DNA of 64,000 nt, from positions 31,570 through 95,569 of the forward strand of contig NZ_JBQEKA010000006.1 of NCBI RefSeq assembly GCF_052103615.1, in the 5' to 3' direction. This document shows positions 18,830-27,430 of the stretch, piece by piece. The notes under the pieces are model-generated. The model did not search any database, was not told the DNA's origin, and saw only the letters and a program-made list of their open reading frames with translations. Positions within the stretch are counted from its first letter, which is position 1. Each line of letters begins with the position of its first letter. The stretch comes from Kerstersia sp052103615. Lineage in GTDB: Bacteria; Pseudomonadota; Gammaproteobacteria; Burkholderiales; Burkholderiaceae_B. A program made the position numbers and the translations under genes.

Positions 18830-19882
18830 ATGCCGAACGCCAAACCTGCTCCCGCGACGCGGCGCTTGCCCGCGGTACTCGTCACCCTTGCTTTCCTGGT
18901 CCTGGCCGCCGTCACTGGCTGGGCCTACGTCAAGCGCCTGGCGGCCCAGCCCTTGTCCGAAGATGCGGTCATTACGGCGGAAATCGCCCGTATTGCGCCG
19001 TCCGTACCTGGCCGCGTGATCCAGCTCAACGTCAAGGAAAACGGCAAGGTGGAAAAGGGCGAACTGCTGTTCGCGCTGGACCCGGAAATCTACCGCCTGC
19101 AGGTCGAACAGGCGCGCGCCGCCCTTCAGGTTGCCGAGGCCGGCATGGATACGCGCAACCGCGCGACGTCTGCCGAAAAATCGAATGCCGTCATTGCCGC
19201 TGAACAAGTGCAGCGCGCCCGCATCAACCTGGCTCAGACCACGCAAACCCTCAAGCGCCTGCAATCGCTGCACCCGCAAGGCTATGTCACGACCCAGCAG
19301 GTCGAAGATGCCAGCACGCTCAAGCGCAATGCCGAAACCAGCCTGCGGGAAGCGCTGGCGCAGCAGTCCGCCGCTGATGTGCTGGTCGGCAACAACGATG
19401 CCGCCACGGCGCTGGTTGTGCAAAGCCGCGCCGCCCTGGCCATGGCCGAACGCCAGTTGCGCGACACCGAAGTCTATGCCCCCAATGACGGCTGGGTCGC
19501 CGGGCTGGGCATTGCCCATGGCGACTATCTGTTGCCGGCGCAGTCCGCGTTCTCGCTGATAGATTCGACGCACTGGTATGCATCGGCCACCTTTCTGGAA
19601 ACCGAGCTGGATTCCATTCAACCCGGCGACTGCGCCACGGTCTATGTCGCCGCCGACCGCTCGCGCCCTTTGCGCGGCGTGGTGGAATCCATAGGCTGGG
19701 GCGTGATTTCCGACGACCTCATCAACCTGCCGCGCAACCTGCCTTATGTGCCCAAGGCGCTGAATTGGGTGCGCGTCGGCCAACGCTTCCCGGTACGCAT
19801 CCTGCTGGATGCGCCGCCCGAAGACCTGATGCGCGTCGGCGCTTCCGCTTCCGTCATCGTCGATCATGGCAAACAGTGCTGA
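18830..19882 (+). CDS. mdtN: HlyD-family periplasmic adaptor MdtN
   Basis: Membrane-fusion protein of 350 aa that bridges the inner-membrane transporter and the outer-membrane channel. One N-terminal transmembrane helix (VTLAFLVLAAVTGWAYV) precedes the barrel-sandwich core with APSVPGRVIQLNVKENGKVEKGELLFALD, a coiled-coil hairpin, and the returning lipoyl half around DTEVYAPNDGWVAGLGIAHG. The stop lies inside mdtO, 17 bases of overlap. E. coli mdtNOP is linked to resistance to sulfa drugs and dyes. Confidence 0.9.
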   Translation: MPNAKPAPATRRLPAVLVTLAFLVLAAVTGWAYVKRLAAQPLSEDAVITAEIARIAPSVPGRVIQLNVKENGKVEKGELLFALDPEIYRLQVEQARAALQVAEAGMDTRNRATSAEKSNAVIAAEQVQRARINLAQTTQTLKRLQSLHPQGYVTTQQVEDASTLKRNAETSLREALAQQSAADVLVGNNDAATALVVQSRAALAMAERQLRDTEVYAPNDGWVAGLGIAHGDYLLPAQSAFSLIDSTHWYASATFLETELDSIQPGDCATVYVAADRSRPLRGVVESIGWGVISDDLINLPRNLPYVPKALNWVRVGQRFPVRILLDAPPEDLMRVGASASVIVDHGKQC

Positions 19883-21782
19883 GATCGCCCGGCAGCGCTT
19901 CTGGCGGCAACTAAAGGAAGACCTGGCGCCGTTTCCCGGCCGCATGGCGCAAACCTGGCGCATGGCGCTGGTGTGCGCCCTGACCTGCATGATGTCCATG
20001 GTTTACGGTATTCCGGAAGCCGCCATCAGTTGCTATCTGGTGTTCTTCGTTATGAAGCCGGATGCGGCGGAGAGCCTGCTGCTGGCGCTATCCATGTGTT
20101 TCCTGACCGTGGGCGTCATCTTCCTGCTGTTCATGCTGACGCGCTGGACCATACAGGTGCCGCCGCTGCGCATCCTGGCCATTGCGCTGACGTCGCTGGT
20201 TTTCCTGTATCTGGCCTCGGCCAGCAAGCTCGGCGCGCTCGGCGGCATTATTGCGCTGATTCTCGCTTTCGGGCTGACGCTGCTCAGCGACGTGCCGTTC
20301 GCTGAACTGGCCACGCGCGGCATTCTGTTCGCCTGGCTCATGGGCGTCATGCCCATGCTGTGGATTGCTCTGGTGTCCTTCACCATTGGCCGCAAGCCCG
20401 TGCCGCTCCTGCGCCAGACCGCCGCCGAACGCCTGGAGATCATCGCCGACTGGCTGGAACAGGCCAACCCGGAAAACCGCGCCAGGCTGCGTGACCAGAT
20501 CTGGGAAGGCCAGGAAGACCACATGAAGCGCTGGGGCATCACACGCCTGTTCGCCCTGGCCCGGCGCGATGAAGCCCGGCGTCTCGGCGTCGCCCTGCAA
20601 GACAGCTACCGCCTCGCCTTCCTGATGCTGGCGGCGGACCCGGATACGCACCCCCAGGCGCGCCAAGTTGTCGCCCAGCAAGCGCGGGCCGCGGCCCGCG
20701 CCCTGGCGGCAGGCCAGCCCGTTCCCGCCCCGGAAGCCGAACTGCCCGACGACGCCCCCGCGCCGCTGGCGCAAGGCTGGCAAGCCTTGCTGGCCATGGT
20801 TGGCACGCCCGACCATCCGCTCGCCACCGCCCCGGCGGAATCCTTTATGCGCGCAGATGCCCGCAGCAACCCGGAGCACCTGCGCTACGCCATCAAAACG
20901 ACAGCAGCCGCCATTACTTGCTACTGCATCTATACCGCCCTGGACTGGCAAGGCATCCATACCGCAATGATTACCTGCTACGTCATTGCGCTGGGCTCCG
21001 TCGCGGAAACCACCCACAAGCTGATCCTGCGGATTACCGGCTGTCTGATTGGCGCCGCGCTGGGGGTCGCCTCCATCCTGTTCCTCATTCCGCACATGAC
21101 GTCCATAGGCGCAGTCATGCTGCTGGTGTTTGCCGGCACTTTCATTGCCGCCTGGGTCGCCGTCGGCAGTGACCGGGTGTCTTATGCCGGCGTGCAGATC
21201 GCGCTGGCTTTTCTGCTGACCGTCTTGAGCGGCTACGGCCCCAGCACCGATATGAGCGCAGCGCTGGACCGTATCATCGGCGTCTTGCTCGGCAACTTCG
21301 TGGTGTATTTCATGTTCACCCAATTCTGGCCGGTCAGCGTCGCCCAGCGGGTCTGGGACAATACCAGCCGGGCGCTGGGCGGCCTGGCGCGCATGGCCTG
21401 CATGCCCCGCCCCGGCCAGCCTGTGGAACAAGAGCACAGCGCCCTGCTGGCCGAAGCCGCCAGCCTGGCCAGCAAAGTCGCCGATACGCGCTATTCGCTG
21501 GAACTGGCGGGCTATGAACCGAATTCACTGCGCCTGTCCAACACGGAAGTCCGCCGTCTCGCCAAAACCTCGCAAGCCATGCGCAATGCCTGCCTGGACA
21601 TGCTGCTGCAACCCAGCGCCGACCCGGAACTGGGGCAGCGCCTGGAAGCCCTATCGCGACAGGCGGCCGTCATTGCCCTGCAACGGCCCGAATTACCGCT
21701 GCCTCCCCCTGGCACACCCGGCGAATCCCGCAGCCTGGACCGCAACGTGCAACGATTGGAGACCTTGATCAATGGCCGTTAA
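19866..21782 (+). CDS. mdtO: FUSC-family efflux transporter MdtO
   Basis: Inner-membrane protein of 638 aa, the usual size of MdtO. Two clusters of hydrophobic helices, at about residues 30-185 and 340-490, are separated by a hydrophilic cytoplasmic region, the layout of FUSC/aromatic-acid-exporter proteins. Motifs such as ALTCMMSMVYGIPEAAISCY and ITGCLIGAALG support this. The start overlaps mdtN and the end overlaps mdtP, so the subunits are translationally coupled. Confidence 0.9.
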   Translation: MANSAEIARQRFWRQLKEDLAPFPGRMAQTWRMALVCALTCMMSMVYGIPEAAISCYLVFFVMKPDAAESLLLALSMCFLTVGVIFLLFMLTRWTIQVPPLRILAIALTSLVFLYLASASKLGALGGIIALILAFGLTLLSDVPFAELATRGILFAWLMGVMPMLWIALVSFTIGRKPVPLLRQTAAERLEIIADWLEQANPENRARLRDQIWEGQEDHMKRWGITRLFALARRDEARRLGVALQDSYRLAFLMLAADPDTHPQARQVVAQQARAAARALAAGQPVPAPEAELPDDAPAPLAQGWQALLAMVGTPDHPLATAPAESFMRADARSNPEHLRYAIKTTAAAITCYCIYTALDWQGIHTAMITCYVIALGSVAETTHKLILRITGCLIGAALGVASILFLIPHMTSIGAVMLLVFAGTFIAAWVAVGSDRVSYAGVQIALAFLLTVLSGYGPSTDMSAALDRIIGVLLGNFVVYFMFTQFWPVSVAQRVWDNTSRALGGLARMACMPRPGQPVEQEHSALLAEAASLASKVADTRYSLELAGYEPNSLRLSNTEVRRLAKTSQAMRNACLDMLLQPSADPELGQRLEALSRQAAVIALQRPELPLPPPGTPGESRSLDRNVQRLETLINGR

Positions 21783-23331
21783 TCACGCGCCCGCCTTCTG
21801 GCGCTGCCACTGGCGGCTGGCGCTGCTGGCCAGCAGCGCGCTGCTGGGCGCCTGCGCCAATACCACCGACCACGCGCCGCCCGACGCCGCGCAGATATGG
21901 CATATGCCCGCGCCCGACGCCTCATGGCGCGAACTGGCGATCCAGGGCCCAAGCGCCCAACAGCCAGCCGGCGGCAACGGCCAGGCCAGCCAGGCCAAAG
22001 AGACGCCGGACAACCCCTTGGCCAATCTGGTTGCGCCGGACCCGGCGCAAACCTATGACCTGCCGGACTTGATCGACCTGGCGCAGCGCAATAACCCGGC
22101 CACGCGGCTGGCATGGAACCAGGCCCGCCAGGCAGCCAACACAATAGGCATGGCCGATGCCACCTTCCTGCCCATGATTACCGCCTATGTCGTGGGCGGC
22201 TATCAATCGACGCGCCAGCGCCTGCCGGAAATTCTCAACCAGACCTACCACCTCGACACCAGCGTGCATGGTGTGGTCCCGCTGGTTGCGCTGGAATGGC
22301 TGCTGTTCGATTTCGGCGAGCGCGCCTCCGCGCGCGATGCGGCGCGCAATCTGGCAACGGGCAGCAACTTCCTGTTCAACAGCGTGCACCAGGCCGTCAT
22401 CTTCGAAGTCATGACGGCTTACTACCAATACGGTACGGCACGCGAACGCCAGGCCATCGCCCAGCAGTCCCTGGAAAACAGCCTGGCCGTGGAACAAGCC
22501 GTCCAGGCCAAACGCAAAGCCGGGCTTGCCACCTCTGTCGAAGAAGCCCAGGCCCGCCAGCAGGTCGCGCAATCGCGCCTGTCGGTTGTCAGCACCGCTG
22601 GCGCCGTCCGCAACGCCAGGCAAGCCATGATGAGCGTTCTCAACCTGGAACCGGACACGCCGCTGCAAATCAGCAGCAGCGCCCGCCTGCCGCTGCCTGC
22701 GGCACAGGATTTGCCTGATGGCGCGGTCCTGCGCCGCGCGCTGGCCAACCGGCCGGACATCATGGCCAGTATCGCCTCGCTCAAGGCCGCCGAAAATGCG
22801 GTGGACGGCGCGCGCGCGGCCTTTCTGCCCAAAGTGTTCATGGCGGCCGCCTACGCCAACGGCAGCGGCGACCTGGATGTCGGCAAGCTGCCCTCGCTGA
22901 ATCAGCAAGGCCCGACCCGGGGTATTCTGCTGGGCGTCTCCATCCCGCTGTATGACGGCGGCTTACGCAGCTCACGCCTGCGCCAGGCCGAAGATGGCGT
23001 GCAAGTCGCCCGGGCGGCGCTGGAGAAACTGCGCAATACCGCCATGCGCGAAATCGCGCTGGCAGCCACGGCGCTGGACACCGCCTTGCAGTCCCATGAA
23101 GCAGCAACTACCCTGGTGGAAACAGCGGGCGTGACCTACAACGCTACGCTGGAAGCCTATAAGTTCGGGCTGGGCACCGTCACCGCCGCCACGGAAGCCG
23201 CCAATGGCTTGCTCGTGGCGCGTAGCGCCCAAGCCGATGCCCAGGCGGCGGCGCAAATCGCCGCAGCCTCACTGGCCTTCGCGCTGGGGCAACTGAATAA
23301 CGCGGAAATCCGGCTGACGCCGGCCCATTGA
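21772..23331 (+). CDS. mdtP: TolC-like outer-membrane efflux lipoprotein MdtP
   Basis: Outer-membrane channel component of 519 aa. A signal peptide ends in the lipobox LLGAC (cysteine 28). Two OEP repeats follow, with the family segments LIDLAQRNNPATRLAWNQAR and, in the second half, LRRALANRPDIMASIASLKA. GVSIPLYDGGLRSSRLRQAE is a hallmark of RND/MdtP-type channels. It completes the MdtN-O-P exporter, and the next gene begins 12 bases later. Confidence 0.92.
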   Translation: MAVNHAPAFWRCHWRLALLASSALLGACANTTDHAPPDAAQIWHMPAPDASWRELAIQGPSAQQPAGGNGQASQAKETPDNPLANLVAPDPAQTYDLPDLIDLAQRNNPATRLAWNQARQAANTIGMADATFLPMITAYVVGGYQSTRQRLPEILNQTYHLDTSVHGVVPLVALEWLLFDFGERASARDAARNLATGSNFLFNSVHQAVIFEVMTAYYQYGTARERQAIAQQSLENSLAVEQAVQAKRKAGLATSVEEAQARQQVAQSRLSVVSTAGAVRNARQAMMSVLNLEPDTPLQISSSARLPLPAAQDLPDGAVLRRALANRPDIMASIASLKAAENAVDGARAAFLPKVFMAAAYANGSGDLDVGKLPSLNQQGPTRGILLGVSIPLYDGGLRSSRLRQAEDGVQVARAALEKLRNTAMREIALAATALDTALQSHEAATTLVETAGVTYNATLEAYKFGLGTVTAATEAANGLLVARSAQADAQAAAQIAAASLAFALGQLNNAEIRLTPAH

Positions 23332-23343
23332 GGAACCTGCCAC

Positions 23344-24024
23344 ATGAGCGAAATTCGCGATTTTTTCCAATTGGTCAGTCTGGGCCTGGTGCTGCTGCTG
23401 CCAATCGCCAACCCGCTGACATCCATGTCGCTGCTGCTGGCGCTGGGTAAGCGCCTGTCCTACCAGGACCGCATGCGCGAAATCCGGCGCGCGACCATTT
23501 ATGTCATCGCCATTCTCTGCGTCGCCTATTACGCCGGGTCATGGATCATGCATTCCTTCGGCATTTCCGTGCCGGGCATGCGCATCGCCGGCGGCCTCAT
23601 CATTACCTTCCTGGGCTTCACCATGCTGTTCCCGTCCAGTTCGGTCACCGACATCCCGGAAGCGGACAAAACCCGCGAAGCCCAGCGCCAGACCACACAG
23701 CCCAGCATTGCCTTCGTGCCGCTGGCCATGCCCGGCACCGCCGGGCCGGGCGCCATCGCCGTCGTCATCAGCCTGGCGGCCCGCATCCATGGCAGCACCG
23801 ATTACCCGGCCTGGGCAATTCATACTGCGCCAATCGCCGTGGCGGTCCTGATTGGCCTGTTGTTCTGGCTCTGCCTGCGTTTTTCCAGCAAGCTCTTCAC
23901 CCTGATCGGCGGCAGTGGCGTCGATGCCATTTCCCGCATCATGGGCTTCCTGATGGTCTGCATGGGCGTGCAATTCGTCATCGACGGCGTGCTAGCCGTC
24001 ATTGCTGAACAGACCGTGGCCTGA
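23344..24024 (+). CDS. MarC-family integral membrane protein
   Basis: Inner-membrane protein of 226 aa with six hydrophobic segments and the MarC family features LLLPIANPLTSMSLLLAL near the start, FIAFVPLAMPGTAGPGAI-like PLAMPGTAGPGAIAVV in the middle, and a C-terminal GSGVDAISRIMGFLMVCMGV. Function of the family is unresolved; early claims of antibiotic resistance for MarC were not upheld. Close spacing puts it in the mdt operon. Confidence 0.9.
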   Translation: MSEIRDFFQLVSLGLVLLLPIANPLTSMSLLLALGKRLSYQDRMREIRRATIYVIAILCVAYYAGSWIMHSFGISVPGMRIAGGLIITFLGFTMLFPSSSVTDIPEADKTREAQRQTTQPSIAFVPLAMPGTAGPGAIAVVISLAARIHGSTDYPAWAIHTAPIAVAVLIGLLFWLCLRFSSKLFTLIGGSGVDAISRIMGFLMVCMGVQFVIDGVLAVIAEQTVA

Positions 24025-24048
24025 GCCGCCAGACGCCCCCGCCTGAAA

Positions 24049-24079
24049 AGGGGCCCGGCCAACCCAGGCCCGGGCCCCT
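24049..24079. terminator. Bidirectional hairpin between marC-like gene and antiporter gene
   Basis: AGGGGCCCGG at 24049-24058 is the exact reverse complement of CCGGGCCCCT at 24070-24079. It lies between convergent genes. The plus-strand side has no T-run; on the minus strand the hairpin is followed by TTT. Confidence 0.6.
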
Positions 24080-24084
24080 GGCAT

Positions 24085-25785
24085 TCAAATCCCGATCAGC
24101 AGCACGATCACCATGCCCCATAAGGTCAGCAAGGTATTGCTGACGGCATATGGCACGGTATAGCCCAGCATGGGCACATTGCTCTTGGCCACCTCTGCCA
24201 CCATGGCAACCGACGCGGTACTGGTACGCGCCCCGCCGCAGCAGCCCAGATTGATGGCCGGATCAAAGCGGAAGATGTACTTGCCGATCAAGGGCGCCAG
24301 AATCATGGGCACGCCCGTGGCAAACAGCCCCCACAGGAACATTTCCACCCCTATCTGCTGCAGGCCGGCGATAAACGTGGGGCCGGCGGAAATGCCCACC
24401 ACCGCGATGAACACATTCAGGCCCACCGAGTTCATGAACCAGACCGTCGCGCTGGGCACACTCCCCAGCTTGGGGGTGAAGCTGCGCAGCCAGCCGAAAA
24501 TCAGGCCGGAAATCAAGGCGCCCCCTGAAGTTGATAAGGTGATGGGCACGCCACCGACTGGTATCACAATCGCGCCGATCAGGCCGCCCAACACAATACC
24601 GGAACCTAGCAGCACCATGTCCGTAACACTGGTGGGACGGTCGGCATAGCCTACCGCCACGGCCACCGTCTGCACATGCTTCTTGCCGCCGCTGATCGTC
24701 ACGATATCGCCGCGCTGCAACTGGGTCTGCGCCTGCACGGGGATATCCACCCCCATGGAACCGCGGCGAATGCGGTGCACGAACACCCCCCGGGCAAAAC
24801 GCTCCCGGGACAGCTCAATCAAGGTGCGGCCGTCCACGCTCTTTTGCGTCACGATGACATCGACCCGCTCCATGGGAATATTGAGCAAGTCCTTGTCCGC
24901 CACTTCTTCAGCCAGATTGGACCAGGCAATCAGCGCCTCGTGCGGCCCGGACACCACCAGCACATCCCCGACGGCCAGCAAGGTATCGTCATCAAACTCT
25001 ATCGTTTTGCCGTCACGCTGCAGGCGTTCCAGCACCAGGCGCTCCGCCGAGCCGAACTCGCCCTGGGCCTCGCCCACCGTCCGGCCAGCGATGACGCCTG
25101 CCTGATGCAAGCGGAAGGCACGCATGGCGAACTGATGCCAGGCGGACTCTATCCCTTCCTCCGGCTCGCCTACGGACATTTCCTTTTCATAGCGCTGGCA
25201 CTCCGCCGCAATATTGATGCCCAGCAGTTTGGGGCCCAGAAACGCGACAATCCAGCCAGTCCCCACCGTCCCGAACAGATAGGTCACGGCATAGGCGACG
25301 GGAATCTGGTCCAGCTCGGCCTGGATCACGGCGGCGGACTCGCCCATGCGATTCAAGGCGTCGGTCGCCAGCCCGATGGACGCGGAAATCGTCTGCGAAC
25401 CTGCCAGCAGGCCGGTGGCCAGCCCTGGCCCATACCCCGCCAGCACCGAGGCCACATAGACCGACAGCAGGCACAGGCAGGAAATCACGACAGCAAAAAT
25501 GGCTTGCGGCAAGCCGTCACTGGCCACGCCGCGCACGAATTGCGGCCCGACGCCAAAGCCGACCGCAAACAGAAACATGATGAAGAAGATGGATTTGATC
25601 TGGGGCGAGATATCTATGCCCAGTTGTCCGATCACGACACCGGCCAGCAAGGTGCCAGTCACCGCCCCCAGGCTGAAACCGCCCATTTTCCAGGAGCCTA
25701 TCCAGAAGCCCAGGGCCAGCGCCAGAAAGATCGCCAGCTCGGGATAGGACCGTAAGGTCTCTGCAATCCATGTCCATACCATCAT
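24085..25785 (-). CDS. Aspartate:alanine exchanger (AAE) family antiporter
   Basis: Inner-membrane protein of 566 aa. I chose the ATG at 25785 because AAGGAAG lies seven bases before it. The two membrane halves show the AspT/YidE repeat (PELAIFLALALGFWIGSWKM and the later MVLLGSGIVLGGLIGAIVIP), and the middle holds two RCK_C/TrkA_C-like domains (near residues 210-290 and 295-380). AspT exchanges aspartate for alanine to make a proton-motive force. Here the gene follows glutamate decarboxylase, so glutamate:GABA exchange is the likely role; that is inference. Confidence 0.88.
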   Translation of the reverse strand: MMVWTWIAETLRSYPELAIFLALALGFWIGSWKMGGFSLGAVTGTLLAGVVIGQLGIDISPQIKSIFFIMFLFAVGFGVGPQFVRGVASDGLPQAIFAVVISCLCLLSVYVASVLAGYGPGLATGLLAGSQTISASIGLATDALNRMGESAAVIQAELDQIPVAYAVTYLFGTVGTGWIVAFLGPKLLGINIAAECQRYEKEMSVGEPEEGIESAWHQFAMRAFRLHQAGVIAGRTVGEAQGEFGSAERLVLERLQRDGKTIEFDDDTLLAVGDVLVVSGPHEALIAWSNLAEEVADKDLLNIPMERVDVIVTQKSVDGRTLIELSRERFARGVFVHRIRRGSMGVDIPVQAQTQLQRGDIVTISGGKKHVQTVAVAVGYADRPTSVTDMVLLGSGIVLGGLIGAIVIPVGGVPITLSTSGGALISGLIFGWLRSFTPKLGSVPSATVWFMNSVGLNVFIAVVGISAGPTFIAGLQQIGVEMFLWGLFATGVPMILAPLIGKYIFRFDPAINLGCCGGARTSTASVAMVAEVAKSNVPMLGYTVPYAVSNTLLTLWGMVIVLLIGI

Positions 25786-25820
25786 GTTCAAGCTTCCTTT
25801 TGCCATGCAGAAATGGAAAA

Positions 25821-25846
25821 CCCTGGCCCACGGGAATGGGCCAGGG
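25821..25846 (-). terminator. Internal terminator between gadB and antiporter
   Basis: CCCTGGCCCA at 25821-25830 pairs perfectly with TGGGCCAGGG at 25837-25846. Read on the minus strand the hairpin is followed by TTTTCC. It sits in the 88-base gap between gadB and the antiporter gene, so it may set a lower level for the antiporter. Confidence 0.7.
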
Positions 25847-25873
25847 AATGCTCACAGATAAACGGACAACGGA

Positions 25874-27274
25874 TTAGTGGTGGAAGCCGCCGGAATCGTC
25901 CTGTTCACCCGGCACCGACACCGGATGCGTGGCGAAGTAGTCCAGGCAGCGGCGGAAATCTTCCAGCAGCAGCGAGGCCAGGTCGCGGCTCACACCGTGA
26001 CGTACCAGGATGCGCTGCACCACGAGGTCTTCACGGTTGGCAGGCATGGAATAAGCCGGCACCTGCCAGCCGCGCGAGCGCAGGCGATCCGCCAGATCGT
26101 AAAGGTTGTAGCCCAGGTTCTTCTGGCCTTCCTTCAGCTTCCAGCACAGCGCGGGAATCCCCTTCTTGGGATTGCCGTCGAAAATGATTTCGAACGGGCC
26201 CATCTTGCCGATTTCCGCAGCCAGGTACTGCGCCGTGTCGTAGCACGCGCTCTGCACCTTGGTATAACCTTCACGGCCCAGGCGCAGGAAGTTGTAGTAC
26301 TGCGCCACGATCTGGCCGCCAGGGCGCGAGAAGTTCAACGCAAAGGTCGGCATGTTGCCGCCCAGGTAGTTCACGTTGAAGATCAGTTCCTCAGGCAGGT
26401 GCGCGGCATCGCGCCACACGACCCAGCCCACCCCCAGCGGCGCCAGGCCGAATTTGTGGCCGGACGTATTGATGGAGACCACGCGCGGCAGGCGGAAGTC
26501 CCATTCCAGGTCCGGCGCGCAGAACGGCGCCAGGAAGCCGCCGCTGGCGCCATCAACGTGAATGGGGATATCCAGCCCGGTATCCTTCTGCAGCTTGTCG
26601 AGCGCATCGTGCACGGCCTTGACCGGCTCGTAATCGCAAGTAAAGGTCACGCCCAGCGTGGGCACCACGCCGATGGTATTTTCATCGACACGCTTGAGCA
26701 CTTCTTCCGGCGTCATGATGAGGCGGCCGTTTTCCATCGGGATCTCACGCAGCTCCACATCGAAATAGCGCGCGAATTTATGCCAGCAAATCTGCACCGG
26801 GCCGCAGATCAGGTTCGGTTTGTCAGCCGACTTACCAGCCGCCAGGCGCTTTTTGCGCCACGCCCATTTGAGCGCCAGGCCGCCCAGCATCGCGGCTTCG
26901 GACGAACCCGTCGTCGAGCAGCCCATGGTATTGGCCGCATCGGGGGAATGCCACAGATCGGCGATCATGTGCACGCAGCGCGCTTCGATCTCAGCCGTCT
27001 GCGGGTACTCATCCTTGTCGATCATGTTCTTGTCGATCGACTCATCCATCAGTTTATGGATTTCCTCATCGACCCAGGTCTGGCAAAACGTCGCCAGGTT
27101 CTGGCGCGAGTTGCCGTCCATCATCAACTCGTCATGCACGACCTGGTAAGCATGCCGGGGAGCGTGTTCCTTGGCGGGAAATTTGTACTTCGGCATGGAA
27201 ACCGACAGGTCTGTGGCGGCATAAACGTCATCCAGCAGCGTTTCACGCACCGTATTTTTTTCATGCAAAGGCAT
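25874..27274 (-). CDS. gadB: Glutamate decarboxylase
   Basis: PLP-dependent enzyme (466 aa, identical in length to E. coli GadB) converting glutamate to GABA and CO2, consuming a cytoplasmic proton. The Schiff-base lysine is K274 in NTSGHKFG and the PLP aspartate is D241 in HVDGASGG. The penultimate residue is H465, matching the histidine of E. coli GadB that closes the active site at neutral pH, and the N-terminus is also of the acid-activated type. AGAGG precedes the ATG. It probably serves acid resistance with the antiporter downstream. Confidence 0.95.
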   Translation of the reverse strand: MPLHEKNTVRETLLDDVYAATDLSVSMPKYKFPAKEHAPRHAYQVVHDELMMDGNSRQNLATFCQTWVDEEIHKLMDESIDKNMIDKDEYPQTAEIEARCVHMIADLWHSPDAANTMGCSTTGSSEAAMLGGLALKWAWRKKRLAAGKSADKPNLICGPVQICWHKFARYFDVELREIPMENGRLIMTPEEVLKRVDENTIGVVPTLGVTFTCDYEPVKAVHDALDKLQKDTGLDIPIHVDGASGGFLAPFCAPDLEWDFRLPRVVSINTSGHKFGLAPLGVGWVVWRDAAHLPEELIFNVNYLGGNMPTFALNFSRPGGQIVAQYYNFLRLGREGYTKVQSACYDTAQYLAAEIGKMGPFEIIFDGNPKKGIPALCWKLKEGQKNLGYNLYDLADRLRSRGWQVPAYSMPANREDLVVQRILVRHGVSRDLASLLLEDFRRCLDYFATHPVSVPGEQDDSGGFHH

Positions 27275-27430
27275 AGCAACCTCTCAGCAAAATGGATTAA
27301 AGATACCTGCTGCCGAAAATCTCCCAACCCCTGAGGCCGGGTACAGCGACAACGGCCAGCGGACTACAGCAACCCAGGCGTCGCAGCAGGCGCGCAACGC
27401 GCCCCTCCGGCCCTGGATACAACAAGGGAA

